A DNA stretch of 64,000 bases, taken from contig NC_092675.1 of NCBI RefSeq assembly GCF_964355755.1, forward strand, positions 4,560,312-4,624,311, written 5' to 3'. The notes beneath the pieces were generated by a model, which searched no databases, was not told where the DNA came from, and saw only the letters and a list, made by a program, of their open reading frames with translations. Position 1 is the stretch's first letter. The number at the start of each line of letters is the position of its first letter. Shown piece by piece: positions 42,188 to 55,461 of the stretch. Position numbers and translations under genes: made by a program. This DNA is from Antedon mediterranea. Taxonomy: Eukaryota > Echinodermata > Crinoidea > Comatulida > Antedonidae.

Positions 42188-44077
42188 ACTCTAGTAGCTA
42201 GATCAACTTTCGTATGCACTTTGAGGTCCAGAGAATTTGACTTCAGAAATTGGTTTAGGGTGGTCAAACAATCATATTTGGCTTGGTTACACATTTTGAA
42301 AATGTGGCGAAAGGTCAAAAGGTCAAGGTGAAAGGTCATAAGACCAAACATAAATATGTCCTTAAATCTCAACAACCACTGGTCACAACGAGGTAATTTT
42401 GGTCTTAAATTAATCAGAAGGTATACATTTATATTCAGTCTAATGGGACATTTTAGTAAAAAATGACCGGAAATGCCATTTCTGACCTTTGACCCACAAC
42501 CCAGGGCATGTATGTATCTCCGTAACTACTGGTCGTAGACACTTGAATTTGGTTTTAAATTCTTCGAAATATATATTTTGTTATTTGTTACTCATTTTGA
42601 AAAATGTTACAAAAGGTCAAAGGGTCAAGGTCAATGGTTATTTGAACAAATAAAAAAAGGTACTTGTATCTCGGCAACCACTGGTCGCAGCAAGTCAATT
42701 TTGGTCTCAAAATGTTCAGAAGGCATGCATTTATATTCCATCTAATATGGCATTTTAGTCAAAAATGATCAGAAATGCCATTTCTGACCTTTGACCCACA
42801 TACCAGGGCATCTTCATATCTCTGTAAGTACAGGTCGTAGAAACTTAAATTTGGTATCAAATTGTTCGAAATATACATATTTACATTCATTGTAATAGAA
42901 AATGTGGTTAAAAGATGAATAGAAATACTATTACTAATGTTTCAAACAAAAAACATATCTACACAACTTATCCTTAGACAGTAATGTTATGCAATAACTG
43001 ATACTTTAAATTGTTTTAATTTCAAGTACTAGTTATTGCTGTCCCCGAGGACATTTTGATAGAAACGTTAAGCTCAACAGTTCTTTTCAGAATGCTAGAA
43101 GTAACTTGCCATATGTATCCGATTAAACGCCCCAGGCATTTATTGTTCAAAAGGGTTTTTAGGGGGAAAGGAAGAATCTTTATTTGGGGTATAATAGGGT
43201 AACATGTATAATCAAATAAATACCACCTAGATGTAAAAAAATACTGCACAATTAATATAAAAAAGTGATAAAATTATGTCAAAATGCTTGGTAAATTGTA
43301 GATTATGGTAGTTAATGAAATGTGTTGACGTGATACAATTATTGTGTAAATGCATGTAGCGGGGCGTTTATTCCACATGGTGTTCTATTGGAGGGAATGG
43401 TGGCGTTTATTTGAAAGAATACTCTAATTTTAATAATTGTATTTCGTTTCTCAACTGATAAAAGGTACTTTACATGATTCGTTTTCCTCTTTATGCTTTT
43501 TAACGAAATGGTTCTGTCTTTTAAAATAAAAGTGATAGATTCCATTAAATGAATCTTCTCCTCCAGATGCCAGTATAATGATATAAAACAATGACACATC
43601 ATTATCCTGACACGATTGCACTCATAATGGATCTTCATTCTATCATCTATTTGTTTGTAACTACAAATTTGACAACAATCTTTTGCATAGTTTTAAATGC
43701 CAATACATAGTTTCATTACTATTGTACAATATGTCCAGCTTTCCTGAAAACACCCTTGTGTACTGTAGTACAGTGTTGTTGTATGATTTTATCATGATAA
43801 ACTTCTGATGCTTTTATTGTCAATGCATTCAGTACCTAAAACATGTCAAAGTTTCTAGTGGTATTGATAATAAATCTCCAGAAATATATATTGTTTTATT
43901 ATCTACACTGGGAACAGACGTGTATATGTATAAGTTTTGTCGTTGACATTCAAAACTATTATGCAACAGTGTTACGTGACAATGACTTGGTCTATTATTG
44001 TGGTCTCCGATACCTTTCATTACATGATTGTACTTCCACCAGGATAGAATGAGGTTTAATCTCGTTATTATTCTTAT

Positions 44078-44108
<31 letters not shown>

Positions 44109-45166
44109 GGGGTGTATTTATTTGATTATACATGTTACCATTATTACACCCAACAAAATAAACGCCTTCCCTGAATAAATAAATGCCCGAGGCTTTTATT
44201 TGGGTAACTACAGAAATTACTTTTAGCATTCTCAAAATGTTTGAACGTTCGGGGGTCAACAATACTTTCTAGCATTATTATAAGCAAAAGTACAATTATT
44301 ACAAACAGTAAAGGATTTGTTTTAATTCCTATAATGAAATTATTAAGCATCAATTATTGCATAACATTACTGTCTAATGATAAGTTGGGTAGATATGTTT
44401 TTCATTTAAAAGATTAGTAATTAATAGTATTTCTGATCATCTTTTATCCAAATTTTCTGTTAGAATGAATGTAAATATGTGTATTTCTAACAATTTGATG
44501 CTAAATTTAAGTTTCTACGACCTGTACTTACAGAGATAAGAAGATGCCCTGGTATGTATGTCAAAGGTCAGAAATGTCATTTCCGGTCATTTTCGACTAA
44601 AATGTTTCATTAGACTGAATATGAATGTATACCTTCTGATCAATTTGAGACGAAAATTACCTCGCTGTGACCAGTGGTTGCCGAGACACAAATACCTATT
44701 TGTGTTTATTCATATAACCCCTGCCTTGACCTTTTGACCTTTTGTATCATTGTTCAAAATGTGTAACAAATAACTAAATGTATATTTCGAACAATTTGAG
44801 CCCAAATTCAAGTCTCTACGGCCAATAGTTACGGAGATACAGACATGCCCTGGTTTATGGGTCAAAGGTCAGAAATAGCATTTCCGGTCATTTTCGACTA
44901 AAATGTTTCATTAGACTGAATATGAATGTATACCTTCTGATCAATTTGAGACCAAAATTACCTCGCTGTGACCAGTGGTTGTCGAGATTTAAGGACATAA
45001 TGGTGTTTGATCTTATAACCTTTGACCCTGACCTTTTGACCTTTCGCCACATTTTCAAAATGTGTAACCAAGCCAAAAATGATTGTTTGACCACCCTAAA
45101 CCAATTTCTGAAGTCAAATTCTCTGGACCTCAAAGTGCATACGAAAGTTGATCTAGCTACTAGAGT
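42188..45166. mobile_element. Foldback element with ~1-kb inverted arms
   Basis: The ends ACTCTAGTAGCTAGATCAAC and GTTGATCTAGCTACTAGAGT are inverted. Similarity of the arms runs from 42,188 to about 43,235 and from about 44,110 to 45,166, around a core of about 0.9 kb. Each arm itself contains a diverged duplication of a module of roughly 300 bp marked by TGACCTTTGACCCA and AACCACTGGTC. CAATATT occurs just outside both ends and may be the target duplication. No transposase frame; non-autonomous. Confidence 0.85.
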
Positions 45167-45624
45167 ATATAGACCAATATTATGAAATTAGAAAATGTAA
45201 ATCATTTGTTTATTTGAAAAAGACAGTTTTAAACTATTTTAAAATATAGTATATATTAACAGATATGAATAAAATATAATGTCACTGTGTGTTAAAATGC
45301 ACTAATTTTATATATGAGATCCAAGATATACAGGTTTAGTCTAATAATCATCCAGACACAAAATGATGGAGATCCTGAGATTATCTGATACCGGTGTTTT
45401 TTTTTTGTGTCTGCCTTTTTTATTTAAACTTATTTATGCAATTTATTTTGTAACTATGGACGTCCGTTTCCGAAATACTGTAAAAGTAAAATGAATGAAT
45501 GAATACACATGAATCATAAGGATGATGATAACTTACTCCAATTTCCAAATGTTTTTAGGTAATTTGAATTGTGATATTTCCAATAATCTTATCTAAACAT
45601 TATTTATGAATTTTATTCTTTCAG
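45167..45624 (+). other. Intron end before 45,625 exon
   Basis: AT-rich. AAATGAATGAATGAATAC at about 45,490 looks like a LINE-type simple tail; no coding part attached. Confidence 0.4.
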
Positions 45625-45684
45625 CCAAGTATATTTGGAACACTTGCTAAAGATAAGTCTCCTGCTAGAGACGAAAATAAGAGG
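45625..45684 (+). CDS. Unidentified gene, common exon
   Basis: Acceptor TTATTCTTTCAG, 20 codons (PSIFGTLAKDKSPARDENKR), donor GTAAGT, phase 0 at both ends. In frame with the candidate first exons at 34,126 and 39,804 and with exon 7. Polar, disordered-looking sequence with a possible phosphorylation site (DKSPAR). Confidence 0.7.
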
Positions 45685-48192
45685 GTAAGTCCCTACCAGC
45701 AATGTTCTTCCTGAAATAGATCACTTTGTTTGTCAATGCTTTGTCTTTTAATGATAACACACTTTTAGTAGTTACATTATTACTCTCGTTTACAGATAAT
45801 AAAACAGGTTTGTTTTTGGTTGGACAATCCCATTCCAAATTTTCCCTTTGTTGTGTTTCTTGAATATTATATTGAACTCTGAATGTTTGATAATCATCAT
45901 TGTGTAGAATAGGTGAAATTACGGGTCCCATTTATTCCAATTTTTAACATGGCGACGGTATCAAAATGAAACACTAATTAAACATAGCATGTTAAATGTT
46001 TAAGGCAGGTCACCATCAAATAAAGCATCTTTTACACCTGCTCTAGTCCAGATCCGCTCCGGCTCTGGCAAGTAAAAGTGAATCTCAAAATTTCGTTTTC
46101 ATGATGCTGCACGTAGCTATGCCCCAATCTTGTTGTGCATAGCCGTATAGCACGTTGTTAAATATATTAAACTCAGGATGATCATTATCTATACTATATC
46201 TTATAGTATATTATATATTAATTCTGATATTATTCCTAATTTAATGTTTATGATAATTGCTTGATATTGTTAATTGTTTAAATATATTTTAATTTCATTA
46301 AAGAGGGCCACTGAATATCACTTAATCCATTGAGCTAAACTGGAAGGGTTACTCTCTTTTTAAAGATGTTTGAATAAAACAAAAATGTAAATTAAACATA
46401 GCATGTTGAATGTTTAAGGCAGGGCACCATCAAATATAGGAATCAGAGTTTTTTACACCTACTCCAGTCCAGCTTTGCTCCGGCTCCGGCAAAAAAAAGT
46501 GAATCTCTCAAAGCGCCAATATTTATACTTGATATGCGCATCCATGTACTGAAAACGAAAAAAAGCTAATGCTTTACACGCAATCTGATGTGATTAAGTT
46601 GAAAGAGAATCAATTAAGAACATAGAGAGCCTTCTTATATGTGTTACATAATAATGAACTACAAAGAAAAGTAAGCGCTACCAGATCACAAAGAATTCCA
46701 TGAATATGATTTGTCTTGTTATTCAAATTGGAAGTGAGCCCTCTATTTATATATATATATATATAAACTTTATTTAGACACGAGACTTTTCAGACTTTTA
46801 AGTTACCATTCTGAATAGAGTTTATGTAACATTGTATAATTAAACATTTTACCATTTGTGTTAATAGCATGGTAATACATATTAGTTATAAAACCTAAAT
46901 TGACTATTTAAAAAAAAGTTATTATTGGATAGAAATATTGAAAAAATTGAATTCACAAAATACGTTATACTTTATTCATTTGTAAGAACTAAACTACCAA
47001 AAAGTCTTATGGATAGAGACTGTTTCTGTTATATTGATACTGATTTTATCATTTTGGTTTTGCTCATATCTGATATCAAACACATTTACATTTTCTCTGC
47101 CTCGTGGTTCCTTATATGGAGTTGAATATCCATATTTTTGTTCAGGATTCAACCAATGATTAAACTCTGTATGTAAACATGTCATAAAGGACAGCCACTA
47201 CGTTCAAATAACCCTTAGGTGTACCCGAATCGTTCTGTTATTACGAACACCTGGCTATTACTAATTTTAGCGGTTTCATTTATGGTTTCTTCCATGTATG
47301 AGTAATCATGTCAGCAAAAAGCTGCACACGCTAAATTACCGGAGTCTTCTTTTATTGACATTCCCAGGAGTTTGCACTTGAGGCTATGCTCACTAATTGT
47401 CGTGGAAACATTTGTAAACTGAGTCATACTCTTATACTTCCTTTTACAAACATTTGTAAGTTGTCTACATTCGTTCACAGACAATATTACTGTGTTGTAA
47501 AAATAAATAATAATGTTGATTTAGAGAATACTTTTGGGCATTTAAAAAAGAGAACGTATGCCAGATTTAACCAAAGATCATTAATGTTCAAAGCACTTAT
47601 TTTATAAAAAATATGCCAATATAGTAATAAAACTTGTTTTGTAAATGCTAGAGTTACTCTGTTCCAACACAAGTTTTAGCATTTACTACTACCATCTGAA
47701 CATCCTATATATTTCGGAATTCCAGAAATAGGGTGACAATAGGAAATAAAGTAGAGTTTAACCTTGTGACTCAGTTGACATACAAATATTGCTGAGTGAT
47801 AAAAACCAACAACTTAGAAAAGAATCATTCAAATTACAAGGCCCTATTTCGATTAAATCAAGTCAAACTATTTTAAATGAAATAGGTTGGTGGAATAAAC
47901 AGCAGACAATAGAAAGTGTGTCTAACCTTGTGCTGAGTTTTCTACAAAATGCGTCTGTATTGTTAAGTGACAGAATTATAGCTGTCAAAGTCTTGTGCTC
48001 ATTGATGTTACAAATTTGAGGCACTAAATCAAACTATAATTTGCAACTGAATTTTGTTTTGTAATATAAAAAATGAACATGTTTCAGACTCAAACAATTT
48101 TACTATTAAATCTATTGAATTGACTGATTTGACTTTAAATATGTTTACAGAGATCTTTTCAACATTATAGCATACAGGCTACGAGTGCTTAT
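45685..48192 (+). other. Intronic stretch
   Basis: AT-rich. It contains a short duplicated block: AACATAGCATGTT.AATGTTTAAGGCAGG at about 45,979 and 46,395, followed in both places by CTCC(G)GCTC(T/C)GGCA, about 415 bp apart. (TA)n tract at about 46,750. No exon recognised. Confidence 0.5.
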
Positions 48193-48317
48193 TGGCTAAA
48201 CCCAGGGTCCCCAGAGCTTTAGCGACCCAGAGCATGAGCAGCCCAAACTACCCGCCATTGGAGGGCTCCTTTGGAGTACTAAACGAGGGGCCTTTGTCCA
48301 TTGCATTACTCATCACT
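48193..48317. mobile_element. Dispersed repeat fragment, copy 1
   Basis: Shares GGGTCCCCAGAGCTT, AGAGCATGAGCAGCCC, TTGGAGGGCT and GCCTTTGTCC in order with 54,588-54,727. GC-rich relative to its surroundings; family unknown. Confidence 0.75.
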
Positions 48318-50220
48318 GCTTTTTAAAATCCTATAGGCTTGCTGCAATAAAATAGTTGCTGCAGAATATATTTTGTCTGACAGACTGGTATGTTTGTGTG
48401 GGCAATCACGTTCTATTGAACAATTTACCAAAGAATTCATTGAGGGATGAATGATCAGTTTTAAGCCAACATACGTGAAAGTCCAAACTTTCCCATTGTT
48501 AATCTTAATTGCTAAATGCCATCCAACATTTTACATCATTTTAAAATATCACTATTACGAGGTATTCAATAGTAAAATCTAGATCCATGATTATGCAATT
48601 TGTGCAATGAGTCTGTAAAGAAATGTTACCAGGCTCTAGATATGTGTTTGTTTCCAAATTCAGATAAGGACATTGGCTAATAAAATAGTCATTTATAGTG
48701 ATGAGCTACTGGAAAATCCTAAATTAAAATTATCCTAGGCTTAATTGGCTGTAACTCTGCTGAATTTTGATAATAGACTGGGATTAGCGGGTCACATCAA
48801 CAATAATTAAATGGTGCAGGATTAACACACACCTACTCAACTGTGTTTTCAGATAAAATGCTCTCCACTTTGTGTGTTGAAAATAGCAGGACACTTGTAT
48901 TACTGCCTTATTAGCTTTGTCAGTTTGTCACATGGACACAGTCACACACACAGACATGTTTATTGATGGAAATTTGTAAGACCTATATACTGTATTTGTA
49001 TTTTAATGTTAGGATATTTTGAAGCACAAATGCTTTTAATTTTGTTTTGAAAATGAAAATGTATTTTTGTTGACAATTTATGAGTCTAATTTCATTGAAA
49101 AATACTGCATATCAGTTCCCAATTTCCTTCACTGTCAATTTGAATAAAATCTGGTATCACTCTACATGTACCAAAACATTTTAAAATACCTATATATACA
49201 AATTACAGATGAAAATCGTTGTATTAAACATTTATTTGATTTCATTTAAATTTAATTCTATTTTATGATGAACTATGTTTTTATAAAAAAGTTTGGTACA
49301 AATTACATGCTACAAACTAATTAATAACAAAAAATTCTTGCCATATAATAAAAAATTTTCAATTATCAAGTCAAAATAGCACCCTCTATAGCATGGAGGT
49401 ATATCTCCATGAGTATGTATGCATGCCATTTGGCAGGACTCTCCATTATGATTTGCAGTGGTTTATTATACAATCAACATTTTATATATATTTATTTATC
49501 TGGCATAATTATAAAGAATTTTACTGTATTTTTAAGAATTGTTAAAATATACTTGAATTATAGTGTATCTGTTGGTATATTAAATATATTTATTTATATT
49601 TATTGAGACTTGGAAGTATGTGGAGAAATTAAGTTGGCAAACGAATGAGTTCAAGTAAATTATTTTTTCGGCTTTGTTGAAAGGCGGTAGAGATTGATGA
49701 CTACTCGGTGTGTCAGAAAGGAAGATAAAAAGTAATTGCAACCAGGCGGCTATTGTAATGCGGTAATGAGAACTTTATTGTGTGAACTGAGTAACGATTT
49801 ATGACCTAAAGTTAATGTTTAAATTGGTTTCTTAACCACAAACTATCAAAAATGAATTGCTTTTTGCTTTGCATGGATTTTAGGAATGAAGTGTGATGTT
49901 GAGTTGCGACTGCGTAATACAAATCTCTAAAAATAGCACTTTATATAGCACACAGTAGTTTGTATTTTAAACTTCATTGCATATCAATTCAAGTCCGAGT
50001 TTATTGCTTCACACAGTACAATATACAGAACATTTGATAAATTAATAAATATAATTGCGTGAGGACGCATTAAGCCAAGACTTTAAGTTTGGTCCTCTGG
50101 AAGAAGCATATAATTTTATAAAAAATAAGTATGATGAAAAAGTTTTTGAAAACAATGGAGTTTGCAGCATGTTAATAATAATTTTATTTTCAACAGGGCT
50201 TAAGCATGGAGTGCTTTGAT
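48318..50220 (+). other. Intronic stretch
   Basis: AT-rich, no exon or repeat family recognised. Confidence 0.45.
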
Positions 50221-50528
50221 TTAATCCAGTAGATTCAATCCTGTTGATTCAATCCTGTTGATTCAATCCTGTAGGTTCAATCCTGTTGATTCAATCCTGC
50301 AGATTGAATCATGCTGCTTCAATCCTGTTGATTTAATCCTGTACATTTAATCCTGTGTATTCAATCCTGTAGATTCAATCATGCTGATTCAATCTGGTTG
50401 ATTAAATCCTGTTGATTCAATTCTGTTGATTCAATCCTGTTGATTCAATCCTGTAGATTCAATCCCGTAGATTCAATCCTGTAGGTTCAATCATGTTGAT
50501 TCAATCCTTTTGATTCAATCCTTTTGGT
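50221..50528 (+). repeat. Minisatellite, 14-bp unit, about 22 copies
   Basis: Consensus TTGATTCAATCCTG with frequent variants (TAGATTCAATC, ATGCTGATTC). The period stays at 14 bp throughout. The GATTCAATC core is partly self-complementary. Confidence 0.95.
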
Positions 50529-51544
50529 TACCAAAGTGAACAAGTAAATAAAATAAAACTAAATTCTATATTTTGTGCTCATTTGTGTTCCACAAATGTT
50601 TTATTTAATCGTAAAATATTATGAATTGTTTTTGGTGTCATTAAATTTTCAATTCTGACACTACTACTACCATCATGTAAGTCAAATATTTTATATGCCA
50701 AAAATGATGTATTCAGTTCATTATTATGTGACCTGTATATAGATGTCAACTCAGGAGAGGTCGCTGCAGGCGGTTGACATGTGACATCAGTTAATGTCAT
50801 CTTGAAACCTTTCTTCACTCTGAAAATTTTAATTACGTTCCTTTCCAAGTTGAACTGCTGTAATGACAGCTATCTGGTCTGGTTGCTTGACAACCTTCGG
50901 TTTCTAATTAAACGGTGATGATGCAGTAGCGAAGCCGAAAAAAAAAATTCTTGTTAAATTCAAATTCAATTTTCTACACAGGTCAGCCTTGGCACACACA
51001 AATATCCATAAAGTTTTAAGACCTGTATTTTTATTAGTATTAATAAAAACTGTAGAAGGCATTGTCAATAAGATATACATTTTCTCTGTATTTATAATAT
51101 TGATTTATAATCCTTATTTGATTTCTATTTTACTTAAATTAAATATAAACCATAAATAATTAACCCATAGAAGTTGTTTTAAGCAGGGTCCATTTAATAT
51201 CTGGAAATGTCAATAAAAGAATTTTGTAGGATTTTAAAAATAAAGTTACAGATTTAAAAACATAGATTAAATACAAAAAAGAAATAATATATTAAATATT
51301 CATCATATAAGCTATTATAATGTACAAATCCTGATAATATCTTTTCCCCATTTTGATATAAGAATCTAATGTTGCAAGGATTAAAATATAAGAAAGATGC
51401 ATAATGGTTGGTTCAGGTCCTACATATCAGCATTCTGAAGACTTTGTTTAGAATGTCTTGAGTGCTACCTATATGAAGCACTCATTTGAATATTAATACA
51501 GAAATAAGAATGAATGTCTATGTTTATCTTTTTTTTGTTCACAG
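50529..51544 (+). other. Intronic stretch
   Basis: AT-rich; ends at the exon acceptor TTTTTTGTTCACAG. Confidence 0.5.
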
Positions 51545-51685
51545 AGAAGTATGCCTCAAACTCCATCTTTTGCTAATATTTTCAAAGCTGTAGAAGGAGA
51601 GAGTACAACACCGACATTGTGCAATGGACATACAACCTCCGAGACATCTTCCACGCAAGAGTCAGAAGAAGTCGAGAAAGACAAA
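51545..51685 (+). CDS. Unidentified gene, exon (Ser/Thr-rich)
   Basis: 47 codons, donor GTAAGT, phase 0 at both ends. Starts RSMPQTPSFANIFKAVEGE and ends in an acidic Ser/Thr/Glu run (TSSTQESEEVEKDK). Together with 45,625 this gives a polar, probably disordered, phosphorylation-prone region. Longest clear coding exon in the window. Family not recognised. Confidence 0.75.
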
Positions 51686-52663
51686 GTAAGTCATTAATAG
51701 TTTTTGTGTTAACTTCGGTACGAGAAATTTTAGTTTTATATACAAAGTGATTGTGTCAGTTGGTATAACAATATTTACAACTTAAACCTATCATCAAAAG
51801 TTCTAGCTGACGCCCATAGTGTCGATAACAAAATCTGAGAATATTGAGAAACGTGCGTATCATGCATTTGTTGGTGATTAAGCTTGGTAATCTTCAGCAT
51901 GTGAATTGCTATAGATGGCGCATAATGTCATGGATCCATGCTCAACACACACAAACACAGGCACTGAGTAATGCGATCGTTTCAATGAAATATTCTTTGT
52001 ATAGATATTTTCTTGTGTGATTGATCCACTGACTAACACTTTTTATGATTCTGAAACACGTATAATCTATGTTAGTAGCTAATTATATGGTTGATGGAGA
52101 CGTTTAAAGTCTGATGGCGCTGCTACGGGACAGATGGATTTCTGACCACAGTATCCTAGAAATAAATTGATCATTTAGATGAAATATATCAATAAGGTTA
52201 CATTACTTTGAAAATCTAACACTAGACAAATCGTTGAATAGTATTACTGAAATCCATGCTAAGTCGTCTTTGCTTTTATTAGATTAGAAATCTTCGACCC
52301 TGAATGGAAAATTTACATTAGTGTAAATTATCTTAGATATCAGGAATTTGGCATTGATGATAGCACAGATGATGGATCTAGTCTCTCTACACATCCTTTC
52401 ATTTCATGTTGATATTGTAAAACACGCAGCCGAATAATATTGTATTTATATCATGTGACATGGTGTGATAGTGTATTTCATATCATTAAGTTGTAGGGAG
52501 AGACATTTCATCTTTAATGTTGCTGTTGTGTGATGCATCGTATTAATCCACACTTGCATTGTTTATTCTTTAATCTAACATTCCATTTTGTCTTTTAAAA
52601 ATGAATTTTCATTTTTTTTTAAAGCTGATTGAGTTTTATTAGGTCAAATAAACAAATGTTATT
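51686..52663 (+). other. Intronic stretch
   Basis: AT-rich; nothing recognised. Confidence 0.45.
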
Positions 52664-52883
52664 AGAGAACCATTGATTGATTCATTAAGAGTATGTTTTG
52701 CCAAAACAGAAGAGTTTTATTAAGCTTTATTGTCACGCATTAATGATAAAGTTGTTTTTTATATATTTTTTTATTTAGAGGACCATTGAATGATTTTCAT
52801 TAACATTTTGTCTCTGCCAAAACAGAAAACCTCTGTTAGTATTAAACTTTATTGTCAAGCGTTAATGACAAAGTTGTTTTTTA
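52664..52883. repeat. Diverged tandem duplication, ~113-bp unit x2
   Basis: AGAG(A/G)ACCATTGA, GCCAAAACAGAA, CTTTATTGTCA.GC and AAAGTTGTTTTTTAT recur in order at 52,664 and 52,777. Confidence 0.8.
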
Positions 52884-53224
52884 TTTGTAATGAATGACAT
52901 TGCCAATCAAATTTTCAAGTTCAGTGTTGACTTTTAATAGTGATTAGTAGTAACTAATAAATAGCGTTTTCTGTCAAAAGATATTTATTGTGCAATGTTT
53001 GTTAATCAAGGTTACGTTTGATATTTGTCTGCAAAAGCAATGACCTTAACGCAAATTTGTACTATAAGAATTGTTCAGTGTTTAATTATGAATATTTACT
53101 AAGAACCCTGGATAGATTGTCCTTGTTGATGTCAAAAAATATTAAAATGACAAAATAAACTGAAGGAGATATTGCGATGTAATTTAGTATAGCGCCTGCT
53201 TATGCTGCTGGGTGAAGGAGCTAT

Positions 53225-53340
53225 CAATATATGGTAGTGATATGCCCAAATATGGTAGTGGTATGAAAACATCATGTCCATATATGGGCACATCACATTT
53301 GTTGTCACATAAAGTTTGATAGTGTAGACAGAGCTTAAGG
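53225..53340. mobile_element. MITE, second copy, left end degraded
   Basis: The right end AAAGTTTGATAGTGTAGACA and internal CCATATATGG, GGGCACATCACAT and ATGGTAGT blocks match the element at 23,282-23,440. The left TIR is not preserved. Confidence 0.7.
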
Positions 53341-54587
53341 AACAATAATTGTAAAGCTATAGGGTCCCTGTGTACACAAAATACAGTATGAATCAACCTC
53401 ATAGTGGATTGTTTTATGATGTGCTAATTATGGGAGGCTGTCTGGGTCGGAAAGAGCCTAAACATGTACCATCATCAGCATCATCTTGTTTGTGGATACC
53501 GATGGATACACAGATACATTTAAACAAATTTCACATCTCTTGTATGCGTTTAAGGAAAATATATTTGTATCCGATCTTGAATGAAGCATAGTATATACAG
53601 TAAAAAACTGGACAATTTCGAATATCATGTACTATTAGCTATGTTTAACTTAACGTTTTTAGTATTTTAGTTTAGAACATACCAGTGGCACCTGCTTAAA
53701 TCCTATCATCACAATGCATTCCTTTTACCTTACTTTAACTCAAGGCTTTTAATAGTAAAGGAACCATTTGCTTAAAGTGTTTGTCTTAAATGACTTTAAG
53801 TGCATCTTAAAAAAGATTATAATGTCTCCAGTACCAGCAGGAAACGCACATCAAATACTTTATAGGTCTTTATCGGAAAGGAATTTGTCTGGGAGGTAAG
53901 GAAATGATCACTGCAGAATTCTGACATTAAGTGGAAACTTTAAAAAGTTAGAAACACAAGACATTGGCTTTAATACTTGTGAGGTCAAAAATATAAAACA
54001 CAATTAAAATTGCCATGCATTTCTAAAATGCATTCAATCAAGATGAAATAATAATTGAAATTTTAATTTATAATATTGCATCTACTGGTTTAATTTGAAA
54101 GTCATTAAATAAACTTGTTTTCTATAATTTACTATTCTTATACATATAATGTTTCTCTTTTTATTTCATTTACATTATACTGTTTTATTTATTTGTACTG
54201 TATTTGGAAAGCAATAAATATTACTTACTTACTTACTTATAAAATCTAAATAACCGATAAATAGATGTAATACAGTAATTCATTAAAATCCAACAAAAAA
54301 TTTCTCAAGTCAAATGCGTAATTAATGTGCCTGTATTATATTGGTTAATCAAGAGTTTTAAAGTACATAAGTAGTTCATAGACCTATTATCATAGTATGA
54401 GTATGATTAGTGTAATTGTGCATTATTACGGTAACTGACAAAACTGTAATAAATAGGTCGCTGACCTATATTAAAAGTACATGTAAAGGAAAAGCCTGTT
54501 TTAAATTTATTACTACGAAAAAGGAATTTTATATGATCTTATTCAAAATAAAAAGTAGGTACTATGCTCAGTGTTGAACTTAGCCAG
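53341..54587 (+). other. Intronic stretch
   Basis: AT-rich. GCAATAAATATTACTTACTTACTTACTT at 54,213-54,240 resembles a LINE 3' tail with a (TTAC)n run; no coding part. Confidence 0.4.
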
Positions 54588-54727
54588 TGGCATAAGAGCT
54601 AATCGCAGGGTCCCCAGAGCTTAAGCGGCCCCAGAGCATGAGCAGCCCCAATTCAACTACCCAGGGTTGGAGGGCTTTTTAGAAATGCTAAACCAGACGC
54701 CTTTGTCCCCTGTGTTACACCACTGGA
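54588..54727. mobile_element. Dispersed repeat fragment, copy 2
   Basis: Counterpart of 48,193-48,317 in the same orientation, slightly longer on both sides (ATCGCAGGGTCCCC at the start). Confidence 0.75.
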
Positions 54728-55341
54728 ATTAGCTAAGGGAGGAGAGTATATCACCACCATATTTTCTGCAGTAAAAGTAAATAGATTTTTTACTTTTTAC
54801 CGTAGATCAAATTATTTCAATATCCAAGTGTGTTTAGAATAAAGTTAGCTAATTCAACATATCAATATACTGTTCCTCTGATGTACCTGTAAATAGCCAG
54901 CAGTATGGTCAGGGAATAATTTTGCCAGTGTAGCATAGCAAAAATCTATACAAAACAACCTTTTTGCTACACATTTCTACAATTGTGTAGCAAAAAATAC
55001 AATACAAAACTATGTTTCTTGACTAAAAAATCAGTTTGATTAGCAATTTTGCTAAACAAAATTTTCAAATGAAATTTTTCCCTGATGGTTGGTAAGGTTT
55101 CAACCTGACCAGTTTTTCACAAAGGCTTTTGACAACCCAATGGCTTGAACAGAGATTGTTCCCTTTTCTTGCAAAAAACCGGACCACTTTATCACTGCAT
55201 CCATTGCAACTTTGATAGGTACATCTGTTAGTGGCGGTTTCATCGCTGTTGGTTGACAACTGAATAAAATCAAAGATAATAAAAGGAGAAGATACAACAG
55301 TTCCGTTGGTGGTGTAAACCACATCCGGGTTACTATTTGCC

Positions 55342-55402
55342 TACGCCTGAAGGTGGCGCATTTCCTTTTCACTAGAAGAAGTGCGCCACCTTCAGGCGTG
55401 GG
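55342..55402. repeat. Strong hairpin, 18-bp perfect arms
   Basis: ACGCCTGAAGGTGGCGCA at 55,344-55,361 is exactly complementary to TGCGCCACCTTCAGGCGT at 55,381-55,398, around a short AT-rich loop, and pairing continues outward imperfectly. GC-rich in AT-rich surroundings. Perhaps a junction of two inverted transposon ends; a small-RNA hairpin cannot be excluded. Confidence 0.8.
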
Positions 55403-55461
55403 TAAGGTAAAACTTTTATTGTAAATATCTATAAAAATGCAAACGATGATTATTTATCAAA

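Noticed and set aside
44888-45185. ORFs of 81-87 codons, with a similar one at 42,178-42,375
   Set aside because: Both come from the inverted arms of the foldback element; similarity between them is repeat-derived.
47789-48019. 76-codon ORF with plausible amino-acid composition
   Set aside because: No splice sites of matching phase, no ATG start in a good context, and no recognisable motif; left unannotated.
55065-55372. Two overlapping minus-strand ORFs of 85-90 codons
   Set aside because: Overlapping frames without motif; the adjacent hairpin suggests repeat DNA rather than a gene.
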